Below, in pieces: positions 1 to 5,990 of a stretch of DNA of 7,429 nt; position 1 is the stretch's first letter, and each line of letters begins with the position of its first letter. The notes beneath the pieces are model-generated. The model worked only from the letters and a program-made list of their open reading frames with translations. It did not search any database and had not been told where the DNA came from. The DNA lies in NCBI GenBank assembly GCA_003647095.1, contig QMME01000193.1, forward strand, positions 1 through 7,429, written 5' to 3'. This stretch comes from Deltaproteobacteria bacterium. Lineage in GTDB: Bacteria > Myxococcota > B64-G9. A program made the position numbers and the translations under genes.

Positions 1-630
1 AGCAAGGGTTCGTTGTTCCTCAAGTTCGCTGATGACGATCCGCCGGTGGTGTCGGGCGGAGATGGTGCGCTCCAGGTCGCGGTTCACGACCGGGTGACCG
101 CCGGCGAGTTGATCGAGCTAGAGCCGGATCTGGTGGTGCTGGTAACCGGCATGGAGGCCAGGCAGAACGCTGAGTTGGTCGACGTGCTCAAGATCCCCCT
201 GGACAAGAACGGCTTCTTCAACGAGATCCACCCCAAGCTGCGGCCGGTGGAAACGGTGATGGACGGCATCTTCATCGTAGGTGCCTCCCAGGGGCCCAAG
301 AACGTGCCCGAGAGTGTCGCCTCGGCACTGGCCGGCGTGTCCAAGGTGGCGGGCCTGCTGCTGAAGGGCTACGTGGATCTGGAACCCTACGTGGCCGAGG
401 TCGATGCGGCGCGCTGTAGCTGGTGCGGCGAATGCCAGCAGGCGTGCATATACGGCGCCATCGAGAAGGTGACACAGGATGGCAGGCAGGTCGCGCGCAT
501 CAATCCCTCGGCGTGCAAGGGTTGTGGCGCCTGTGCACCGCCATGTCCCGAGAATGCCATCGAACTGAAGGGGTACACCGATCGGCAGGTCGAGGGAATG
601 ATCTCCGCGCTGGCCAGGGAGGTGGCGTAA
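1..630 (+). CDS. hdrA: HdrA-like heterodisulfide reductase subunit A, C-terminal part (5' end outside window)
   Basis: This open frame runs in from the window edge and gives 209 residues of the C-terminal part of an HdrA-type flavoprotein. HdrA subunits carry FAD and iron-sulfur clusters and pass, or bifurcate, electrons in cytoplasmic Hdr complexes. Residues 42-109 (for example DLVVLVTG, HPKLRPVET and GIFIVGASQGPKNVPESVASA) match the end of the FAD/NAD(P)-binding fold as found in HdrA. Two ferredoxin motifs follow: C139, C142, C145, C149 and C172, C175, C178, C182, each CxxCxxCxxxC, predicted to bind two 4Fe-4S clusters. The N-terminal FAD motif and the HdrA-specific cysteine insertion lie upstream and cannot be judged. 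The TTG at 13 is internal, because family similarity continues through the first codons. The stop codon overlaps the next start (TAATG), so the genes are translationally coupled. Short sHdr-type HdrA proteins are, to my recollection, without these C-terminal clusters, so this one looks more like the methanogen/sulfate-reducer kind. Confidence 0.93.
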   Translation, partial: SKGSLFLKFADDDPPVVSGGDGALQVAVHDRVTAGELIELEPDLVVLVTGMEARQNAELVDVLKIPLDKNGFFNEIHPKLRPVETVMDGIFIVGASQGPKNVPESVASALAGVSKVAGLLLKGYVDLEPYVAEVDAARCSWCGECQQACIYGAIEKVTQDGRQVARINPSACKGCGACAPPCPENAIELKGYTDRQVEGMISALAREVA

Positions 631-869
631 TGACAAACATGAAAGAACGCGACCTTACCGACGTGCTACGGGACGAGATGGTCATGCACGATCGCATCCT
701 CGATTTTCTGCGGAAGGAGCCGGGGACCATTCCCGAAATAGCCCGGGCGCTCGATCGTCCGGGTTGGGAAGTCACCATCTGGGTAATGGCGATGATGCGC
801 TATGGGTTGCTGAGCGAGATGCCCAAGGGCCGCGCCGACGACTACTATCGTTACACCCCGGCGGAGTGA
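630..869 (+). CDS. Small winged-helix-like protein encoded between hdrA and hdrC
   Basis: A 79-residue protein of unknown function. The ATG at 630 overlaps the hdrA stop by one base and has a strong AGGGAGG ribosome site at 616-622; a second ATG at 639 is less well placed. Residues 20-60 read as three helices with a helix-turn-helix look: HDRILDFLRK, then IPEIARALDRP, then a long amphipathic helix WEVTIWVMAMMRYGLL. A possible wing follows at 62-76, ending in DDYYRY. This layout resembles winged-helix modules of the MarR/ArsR/DprA-tail sort. It has no cysteines, membrane segment or signal peptide. Its position inside an Hdr operon matches the place of the small hypothetical gene between hdrA and hdrC2 in sHdr clusters; whether the two are homologous is not known to me. 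It could be a local DNA-binding regulator, or a structural/assembly factor that uses the fold for protein contacts. Real gene: very likely. Function: open. Confidence 0.85.
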   Translation: MTNMKERDLTDVLRDEMVMHDRILDFLRKEPGTIPEIARALDRPGWEVTIWVMAMMRYGLLSEMPKGRADDYYRYTPAE

Positions 870-879
870 GGACGGTCCG

Positions 880-1182
880 ATGGCGAAGGTGAACAGGAAA
901 TTCATCGATGAAGTCGGCTCTCGATTCAACGCCAGTGCGTGCATGAGTTGCGGCGCCTGCACGGCCATCTGCCCCATGGAGACCGGCATGCTGCCACGCA
1001 TGCTGTTTCGCTTCACCATGCTGGGGCAGGATGGGAAGATCCGCGAGAACGAGGATACCATCTTTTCCTGCCTGCTGTGCCGTATGTGCGAGGTGAATTG
1101 CCCGGCCGAGGTGCCGATTGCCGAAAACGTGCGCCTGCTACGCGGTTATTTCGATGTGCACGTTTTCGATCTGGCGAGGTGA
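880..1182 (+). CDS. hdrC: HdrC-like protein with two 4Fe-4S clusters (short form)
   Basis: A 100-residue soluble iron-sulfur protein. Two clusters are predicted from C21, C24, C27, C31 (CMSCGACTAICP) and C64, C67, C70, C74 (CLLCRMCEVNCP), the paired CxxCxxCxxxCP motifs of HdrC and GlpC-type subunits. In Hdr complexes HdrC carries electrons between HdrA and the catalytic HdrB. Methanogen HdrC is about 185 residues, so this protein is a short form that ends soon after the second motif and lacks most of the usual C-terminal helical part. The start at 880 is preceded by GAGG at 868-871, which overlaps the stop codon of the previous gene. The stop codon at 1180-1182 is followed immediately by, and shares a base with, hdrB start codon candidates. 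The operon position and cluster motifs leave little doubt about the family. Confidence 0.92.
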   Translation: MAKVNRKFIDEVGSRFNASACMSCGACTAICPMETGMLPRMLFRFTMLGQDGKIRENEDTIFSCLLCRMCEVNCPAEVPIAENVRLLRGYFDVHVFDLAR

Positions 1183-1187
1183 TGGTC

Positions 1188-2195
1188 ATGTCGTTACCGA
1201 AAAAGCACGTACTGGGAATTCTCGCCGACAACCTGAAGCTGCGCAAGAGTGTCCTGCCGCTTTCCCGGCGTGCGCTTACGCGTTGGGCCAGGGGGCTGGA
1301 CATTCCCTATGGCGGCGAGACCGTGCTCTACACCGGTCACATGTACCAGCTGATTCCCAAGATCGGCGCCATGGCGAACCGCATGGCCAAGTTCGAGGAT
1401 TCCTGGATCAGGAGATGGATGGGCCTGGGACGGGTGATCAACAGGGGAATAAACCTCACGCGCTTCATGGCGCACGCCAAGAGAAAAGAACGCCGGGCAT
1501 ATGACCGGGTGTTGCGCAACATCGCCCTGTTGCTGCGGGAGGCCGGAGTAGAGTTCGGCTACCTCTACGGTGACGAGATGTATTCCGGCGCCCTGCTCCA
1601 CGACCAGGGAATCGATGCTGTACTGTTGCCGCATGCGCGCCGGCTGCAGGCGTTGTTCGCCGAACACGGGGTCAGGCGCGTGATCACCGTGGATCCGCAC
1701 ACCACCAACATGCTGCGCAGCGTATTTCCCGAGATGCTGGACGGTTTCGACGTGGAGGTCAGGAACTACCTCGAGGTCCTGGCCGATTACGACTTGCCCG
1801 TCAAGAATCCGCTGGAGATGGGGTTGACCATTCACGATTCTTGTGTCTATGCGCGCTACGAGGACGTAATCGATCAGCCCCGGCAGCTGCTTGCAAGGCT
1901 TGGTGCCAGGCTGCAGGAGCCGGAGCTGTCGGGCAAGATGACGCATTGTTGCGGCGGCCCGATAGAGTCCCTGTTCCCCGGCAAGGCGCACGAGATAGCA
2001 CTGAAGCGGGTCGAACAGCTATCGGCCACGGGTTGTGCCGTGGCGGTGATGTGCCCGATATGCATGGTCAATCTCAAGGGTGCGGCGAACGGGGACGGCC
2101 CTGGCTTCTTCGATATTGCCGATGTGCTGGCGGGGGCCGTGCTCGATGACCCGTCGCCGGTCAGGCAGACCACCGACGAACGAAAGGAGAGGTAA
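1188..2195 (+). CDS. hdrB: HdrB-like CCG-domain protein with only one intact cysteine module
   Basis: A 335-residue HdrB-type protein. In classical HdrB each of two CCG domains (Cx31-39CCx35-36CxxC) binds an unusual noncubane 4Fe-4S cluster where the disulfide substrate is handled. Here the second module is complete: C219, C254-C255 within HCCGGP, C289 and C292 (CPIC), with spacings 34, 33 and 2. The first module is still recognisable by its framework (YTGHMYQ near 48-54, YSGALLHDQG near 132-141, VDPHTT near 168-173), but every cysteine is replaced. There is no cysteine at all before residue 219. One noncubane cluster is therefore expected instead of two. An ATG at 1182 overlaps the hdrC stop, but GCGAGG at 1174-1179 lies 8 bases from the ATG at 1188 and only 2 from 1182, so 1188 is preferred. 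The partner is the HdrC encoded just upstream. The substrate is unknown; CoB-S-S-CoM is unlikely in a bacterium. Confidence 0.88.
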   Translation: MSLPKKHVLGILADNLKLRKSVLPLSRRALTRWARGLDIPYGGETVLYTGHMYQLIPKIGAMANRMAKFEDSWIRRWMGLGRVINRGINLTRFMAHAKRKERRAYDRVLRNIALLLREAGVEFGYLYGDEMYSGALLHDQGIDAVLLPHARRLQALFAEHGVRRVITVDPHTTNMLRSVFPEMLDGFDVEVRNYLEVLADYDLPVKNPLEMGLTIHDSCVYARYEDVIDQPRQLLARLGARLQEPELSGKMTHCCGGPIESLFPGKAHEIALKRVEQLSATGCAVAVMCPICMVNLKGAANGDGPGFFDIADVLAGAVLDDPSPVRQTTDERKER

Positions 2196-2198
2196 AAG

Positions 2199-2573
2199 AT
2201 GGCAGAAGAAAAAACCGAAAAGATGGTCATCATCGCCACACATGGTGGCGATGATCCCGAGCGGGCCTCGTTGCCCTTCGTCGTCGGCAACGCCGCCCGG
2301 GCCATGGAGGTGGAGGTAATCGTAGCCCTGCAGGGCAACGGTGTCACCTTGGCCAAGAAGGGATGCTACGAGCACGTCTTTTGCGGAGGACTGGATCCCC
2401 TCAAGAAACTGGTCGATACCTTCGTCGAGCTGGGTGGGAAAATATGGGTGTGCACCCCCTGCATCAAGAGCCGGCAGATCGACAAGGAAGAACTGGTTGA
2501 CGGCATCGAGTTGATGGCCGGGGGCCAACTGGTTCAGGCCTGCGTCGAGGCCGACGCGGTTCTCAATTACTGA
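2199..2573 (+). CDS. DsrE/DsrF-family protein with CxxC motif
   Basis: A 124-residue protein with the small alpha/beta fold of the DsrE/TusD family. The first strand is MVIIATHGGDDPERASLPF (residues 9-27), followed by the long helix NAARAMEVEVIVALQGNGV and a later strand KIWVCTPC. Members of this family carry sulfane sulfur on conserved cysteines (TusBCD, DsrEFH) or act in poorly understood redox roles. Cysteines here are C56, C62, C85, C88 and C115; C85-TP-C88 lies where the reactive cysteine of DsrE-type proteins usually sits. An AGGAG at 2185-2189, 9 bases before the ATG, supports the start. Only three bases separate it from the HdrB-like stop, so it belongs to the Hdr operon. DsrE-type proteins also sit beside sHdr complexes, where they are thought to deliver sulfur. 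I infer a sulfur-transfer or thiol-redox role with HdrABC. It is not clearly DsrE, TusD or a DsrE2/3 subtype. Confidence 0.87.
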   Translation: MAEEKTEKMVIIATHGGDDPERASLPFVVGNAARAMEVEVIVALQGNGVTLAKKGCYEHVFCGGLDPLKKLVDTFVELGGKIWVCTPCIKSRQIDKEELVDGIELMAGGQLVQACVEADAVLNY

Positions 2574-2614
2574 GAATCCCGGGGAGTGGCTTTTCGAAAC
2601 CGGCCAACCTGCTC

Positions 2615-3838
2615 ATGCCTGTGGAGAAGGCCAAAGAGACATCTGAAACAGAATCGTTGCACAAGATCTGTGCCCAGATGATCGGTGCCATGACCGATGC
2701 GGTGATACTGATCGAGCCGCAGGGCACGATCACCAGGACCAACCAGGCGACCCTGTCTCTGCTGGCATTCGACGAGGACGAAATCATCGGCCATCCCATC
2801 CACAAGATCCTGAGCGTTTCCAAGGACCGGCAGGCACCGAGAGAAGAGGGGGGGGTGCAGGTGGACATCGTCAACGATGTCCTGGCGAGTATCGAGGCCT
2901 ATCTGTTTCCCAAGCATGGAAAAGCGATACCCATATCGATGAGGAGTTCATCGGTCAGGGACGATGACGGTGAAGTGACGGGAATAGTGCTGGTGGCCCG
3001 CGACCTGCGCCCTACTATGAAACTGCTGGCCGAGGCGGCCATGGGCGAGGCGGAACGGCGCAAGCGCGAGGAACTGCAGCATGCCTATGACGAACTCAAG
3101 CAGCTGCAGGAGCAGCTCATCCAGAGCGAAAAGATGGCCTCCCTGGGACAGATGGCCGCCGGCGTGGCCCATGAAATCAACAACCCGCTCAGCGGCATCA
3201 TGGTCTACCTGCACATGATCATGGACGACATCAGGAAAGGACAGCTGGACCGGGACCAGGCCTTGAAGTTCCTGGGTGAGTCGCAGGACGAGCTCAAGCG
3301 CTGCTCGCGGATCATCAAGAGCCTGCTGGACTTCTCCCGCCAGTCGCATCCCCGGCTGACGCCCGTGGAAATCGGCAGTGTCCTGGAAGAGACGTTCGAG
3401 ATACTGGCCCACAAGGCGAAGCTGCAGGACGTCGAGGTAGCCTGGCATATCGAGAAGGGACTCCCCCCCGTCCAGGCCGATCCGGACCAGATGAAACAGG
3501 TGTTTCTCAACCTCATGCTCAACGCCATTCAGGCCATGCCCCGGGGGGGGCGTCTCTCCATCCGCGCCGCCCGGTCCGCCAACAGCGTACGCGTGGACAT
3601 TGCGGACACCGGATGTGGTATTGCCGCGCAGAACATCAGCAAGCTGTTCACTCCCTTCTTCACGACCAAGGAGAAGGGGGAGGGAGTCGGCCTGGGGCTG
3701 GCCATGGCCTATGGAATAGTCAAACACCATGGTGGCGACATCCTGGTGTCCAGCTCGCCGGGTGAGGGCACCACCTTCAGTGTCGTTCTGGGTTGTAGCG
3801 GAGAAAGCCCGGGTGCGGGCGCAGGGGGTGCCGGATGA
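2615..3838 (+). CDS. Soluble PAS-domain sensor histidine kinase (NtrB-like arrangement)
   Basis: A 407-residue cytoplasmic histidine kinase with no membrane segment. A PAS domain covers about residues 17-130, followed by a coiled-coil linker (EAERRKREELQHAYDELKQL, about 145-175). The dimerisation domain has the H-box MASLGQMAAGVAHEINNPLSG, phosphoacceptor H186. The ATPase domain shows the N box (N299/N303 in NLMLNAIQAM), G1 box DTGCGI (331-336), F box FTPFFTTK and G2 box GEGVGLGLA (355-363). It should autophosphorylate and pass phosphate to the regulator encoded next, whose start overlaps the kinase stop by four bases (ATGA). The start at 2615 has no good ribosome site nearby; GGGGAG at 2580-2585 is too far, so translation may be weak or depend on the upstream gene 41 bases away. 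The last 15 residues are rich in Gly and Ala. Two 8-base G runs and a 7-base C run lie inside the gene. The PAS ligand is unknown; a redox or metabolite signal linked to the neighbouring iron-sulfur genes is inference. Confidence 0.95.
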   Translation: MPVEKAKETSETESLHKICAQMIGAMTDAVILIEPQGTITRTNQATLSLLAFDEDEIIGHPIHKILSVSKDRQAPREEGGVQVDIVNDVLASIEAYLFPKHGKAIPISMRSSSVRDDDGEVTGIVLVARDLRPTMKLLAEAAMGEAERRKREELQHAYDELKQLQEQLIQSEKMASLGQMAAGVAHEINNPLSGIMVYLHMIMDDIRKGQLDRDQALKFLGESQDELKRCSRIIKSLLDFSRQSHPRLTPVEIGSVLEETFEILAHKAKLQDVEVAWHIEKGLPPVQADPDQMKQVFLNLMLNAIQAMPRGGRLSIRAARSANSVRVDIADTGCGIAAQNISKLFTPFFTTKEKGEGVGLGLAMAYGIVKHHGGDILVSSSPGEGTTFSVVLGCSGESPGAGAGGAG

Positions 3839-5193
3839 CTCGGTCCGCACGTATCATGGTGGTGGATGACGAGAAAATCGTTCGCGAGTCGCTTTCCGCC
3901 TGGTTGCAGAAGTCCGGCTACGACGCCGTTGCGGTGGATGGCGGCCAGCGGGCGCTGGAACTGCTCGAACGCGAGGAGTGGGACCTGTTGCTGGTGGACC
4001 TGAAGATGCCCCGCGTCGACGGGCTCAAGGTGCTGCGCCGGACGCTCGAGAGCAAGAGCGATATCCCGGTGCTCATTTTTACGGCCTATGCCACGGTGGA
4101 AACGGCCGTGGAGGCCATGAAGGCGGGTGCCTACGACTATCTGGTAAAGCCTATCGATCCCGACGTGCTGGCGATGAAGGTGGAGAAGATCGTCGAACGG
4201 CAGAACCTGGCCCGGGAAAACGTCGTGCTGCGCCGCAAGATCGATTCGCTCTGCCAGTTCGACGAGATCATCGGCAACAGCAGGCCCATGCAGCAACTTC
4301 TCGAACTTGTCGGCTCCGTGGCCGACAGTGACGCCACGGTGCTGGTCACCGGGGAGAGTGGAACCGGCAAGGAACTGATCGCTCGCGCCATTCACCGCAA
4401 CAGCAAGCGGCGTTACAAACCGTTTATCGCCGTGTCGGTTGGAGCGCTGCCGGCGTCCTTGGTGGAAAGCGAGATGTTCGGCTACGAGAAGGGGGCATTT
4501 ACGGGGGCCGACCACAGGCATCTGGGAAAGTTCGAGATGGCCGATGGCGGCACCCTGTTTCTGGACGAGATTGCCGAGCTCGCCGCCAAGGTCCAGGTGG
4601 ACCTGCTGCGGGTGCTGGAGGAGCATTCCTTCTTTCGGCTGGGCGGCGACCGGGAGATCGGTACCGATGCCCGGGTGATTGCGGCCACCAACAGGGATCT
4701 CAGGAGGGAAGTCGAGCAAGGCACCTTTCGCGAAGACCTCTACTACCGCCTCAATGTGATCGAGGTTCACCTGCCACCGCTGCGGGAACGGGGAGATGAC
4801 GTAATCCTGCTTGCCGAGCACTTCCTGAAGAAGTACAGCACCACCAGCGGCCGGAAGAAGGATTGCTTTACCCCCCAGGCGATAACCAGGTTGCGAGACT
4901 ACTACTGGCCCGGCAACGTGCGCGAGCTCGAAAACACCATCGAGCGGGCAGTGCTGGTGGGCAAGGGTGCAGAAGTGCAGGTGCAGGACCTGTGGCTGGA
5001 TAACGAGCACCACCAGTCCGCGGGACAGGCACTGGTGAGTCTGCGGGAAGCAGAGAAGAAACACATAGTGCGGGTGCTGGAGGAAAACGGCTGGAACATT
5101 ACCCGTTCCGCGCGGATCTTACAGATCGATCGGGCCACCCTCTATAACAAGCTCAAGCAATACCGTCTTTCCCGCCCCCGGAAGCAGAGTTGA
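3835..5193 (+). CDS. NtrC-family sigma-54-dependent response regulator
   Basis: A 452-residue enhancer-binding protein with the full three-domain layout. The receiver (1-120) has acidic residues D11-D12, phosphoacceptor D55 (LLLVDLKMP), T83 and K105. The AAA+ domain (about 143-375) has Walker A GESGTGKE (173-180), the sigma-54-contacting loop GAFTGA (220-225), Walker B LFLDEI (241-246) and the downstream YYRLNV and RELENTIERA segments. A Fis-type helix-turn-helix lies at 405-443, ending TRSARILQIDRATLYNKLKQY. No key residue is missing, so it should hydrolyse ATP to open sigma-54 promoters once D55 is phosphorylated. It overlaps the kinase gene by four bases and is surely its partner. A strong sigma-54 promoter lies about 750 bases downstream (5943-5958), in front of the iron-sulfur/GcvH-like gene, and is the obvious target; this is inference from proximity. 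The exact subfamily (NtrC, ZraR, HydG and similar) cannot be fixed from sequence alone. Confidence 0.97.
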   Translation: MTRSARIMVVDDEKIVRESLSAWLQKSGYDAVAVDGGQRALELLEREEWDLLLVDLKMPRVDGLKVLRRTLESKSDIPVLIFTAYATVETAVEAMKAGAYDYLVKPIDPDVLAMKVEKIVERQNLARENVVLRRKIDSLCQFDEIIGNSRPMQQLLELVGSVADSDATVLVTGESGTGKELIARAIHRNSKRRYKPFIAVSVGALPASLVESEMFGYEKGAFTGADHRHLGKFEMADGGTLFLDEIAELAAKVQVDLLRVLEEHSFFRLGGDREIGTDARVIAATNRDLRREVEQGTFREDLYYRLNVIEVHLPPLRERGDDVILLAEHFLKKYSTTSGRKKDCFTPQAITRLRDYYWPGNVRELENTIERAVLVGKGAEVQVQDLWLDNEHHQSAGQALVSLREAEKKHIVRVLEENGWNITRSARILQIDRATLYNKLKQYRLSRPRKQS

Positions 5194-5209
5194 GCCGGTA
5201 CGGCAACGG

Positions 5210-5776
5210 ATGCCGTCTCGCCAGAATAAGGAAGGGATCCATATACTCGCGCTGGGGGAAACACCGGCGGGAGCTGAAGAACGAGCCGGCGCGGCGGTAT
5301 CAAGCACCTTCTCCCTGAAGTGTGCAATCCTCGTCCCCGAGGAGAGACCCGATTTCTCCCGAGATGACCTGCGCGAGCAATACCGGGCCTGGCAAGTTCT
5401 TGATTACCTCGATGAGCGATTTTCCGAGGGTGAACGGATGGTCCTGGCGATAACACCTGTCGATCTGTTCATTCCGGCCTTGACGTTCGTGTTTGGGGAA
5501 GCGCACCTGGCAGGAAGCAGCGGTGTGATCTCCACTTTCCGCCTGCGTGAGGAGTACTACGGGCGGCGGCCCGACCGGGGGCTGCTGCTTTCCCGCGTGG
5601 AAAAGACGGCCATTCACGAGGTGGGACACTTGCTGGGCCTGACCCACTGCCTGGATCGCAACTGTGTGATGCATGCCTCCAACTCCCTGGCCGATACCGA
5701 CGTGAAAAGCACCAGTCTTTGCCCACATTGTCACGCTCGTTGGGAACACGGCGGGAACCACCGCCCCCCCGGGTGA
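5210..5776 (+). CDS. amzA: Archaemetzincin-family zinc metalloprotease
   Basis: A 188-residue protein with the archaemetzincin signature: HEVGHLLGLTHC at 136-147 gives zinc ligands H136, H140 and H146 and catalytic E137. C147 and C152 (x4 spacing), CVM with the metzincin-type Met154, and CPHC (C171, C174) supply the second, structural zinc site typical of the family. The SNSL and DTD segments between them also fit. The N-terminus GIHILALGETP resembles the opening strand of archaemetzincins. Length is usual for archaeal and bacterial members. No signal peptide is seen, so it should act in the cytoplasm; its substrate is unknown. The ATG at 5210 lacks a clear ribosome site, 16 bases after the regulator stop, so it is likely translated as part of the kinase-regulator transcript. 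A 7-base C run near the end (5764-5770) codes for the last prolines. Protease identity is firm; its link to the signalling pair is only positional. Confidence 0.93.
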   Translation: MPSRQNKEGIHILALGETPAGAEERAGAAVSSTFSLKCAILVPEERPDFSRDDLREQYRAWQVLDYLDERFSEGERMVLAITPVDLFIPALTFVFGEAHLAGSSGVISTFRLREEYYGRRPDRGLLLSRVEKTAIHEVGHLLGLTHCLDRNCVMHASNSLADTDVKSTSLCPHCHARWEHGGNHRPPG

Positions 5777-5795
5777 CCGAAAAGGTAGTGGTCAC
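5773..5795. repeat. Inverted repeat GTGACC-N11-GGTCAC
   Basis: Perfect 6-base arms at 5773-5778 and 5790-5795 separated by 11 bases, overlapping the stop codon of the protease gene. There is no T run after it, so an intrinsic terminator is unlikely. The dyad, about 185 bases before the predicted sigma-54 start point, could be a distant activator site or a chance repeat. Confidence 0.4.
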
Positions 5796-5859
5796 GCCGG
5801 CCGTGGCTCATTCGGCACTGTTGGGTATTGCAACGGTGGTGTAGAGATATTCGACGATT

Positions 5860-5882
5860 TTCACTTGCAGCGATCGGGTGAA
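5860..5882. promoter_or_regulatory. Inverted repeat TTCAC-N13-GTGAA, possible activator site
   Basis: Perfect 5-base arms at 5860-5864 and 5878-5882, extendable with one interruption into the flanking T and A runs. The centre lies roughly 98 bases upstream of the predicted sigma-54 transcription start, the usual range for NtrC-family enhancer sites. Binding by the regulator encoded at 3835-5193 is inference; short arms make chance occurrence possible. Confidence 0.35.
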
Positions 5883-5942
5883 GAAAGTCGGGCCCGGTGC
5901 TTTTTCCTTCAATTCGCCGATGTTACCCGGCCGGGTCGGGCC

Positions 5943-5958
5943 TGGCATGTCTATTGCT
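5943..5958 (+). promoter_or_regulatory. Sigma-54 (RpoN) promoter, -24/-12 element
   Basis: The sequence TGGCATGTCTATTGCT matches the consensus TGGCACR-N4-TTGCW at all defined positions except one (T in place of the last C of TGGCAC). The essential GG (5944-5945) and GC (5956-5957) are exactly 10 bases apart. Transcription should start near 5969, leaving a leader of about 27 bases before the ATG at 5996. The promoter requires an AAA+ activator, and one is encoded two genes upstream. Confidence 0.87.
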
Positions 5959-5985
5959 TCCCCTGCCAGTAACAAGCGGCTGGAA

Positions 5986-5990
5986 GGAGG
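5986..5990 (+). promoter_or_regulatory. Ribosome binding site deciding the start at 5996
   Basis: GGAGG, part of AAGGAGGAG, ends 5 bases before the ATG at 5996. It fixes the start of the Fe-S/GcvH-like gene at that ATG and argues against the in-frame GTG at 5897. Confidence 0.85.

Noticed and set aside
13..15. TTG at 13 as a start of a stand-alone ferredoxin-type gene
   Set aside because: The frame is open to the window edge and the residues before it continue the HdrA similarity, so the gene is a 5'-cut hdrA.
2574..2614. Promoter or terminator between the DsrE-like gene and the kinase
   Set aside because: The 41-base gap has a short TTTCGAAA palindrome at 2592-2599 but no -35/-10, sigma-54 element or stem with T run that I could support.
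3709..5064. 451-codon open frame on the minus strand
   Set aside because: It lies wholly opposite the end of the kinase and the NtrC-type regulator, both of which have full sets of catalytic motifs. Its translation shows no recognisable domain; it is a GC-driven shadow frame.
5391..5406. Second sigma-54-like sequence (TGGCAAG then TTGAT)
   Set aside because: It lacks the GC of the -12 element and lies inside the protease gene.
5889..5905. GGGCCC palindrome followed by TTTTT as an intrinsic terminator
   Set aside because: The palindrome has no loop, the T run is short and displaced by four bases, and the neighbouring arms pair poorly.
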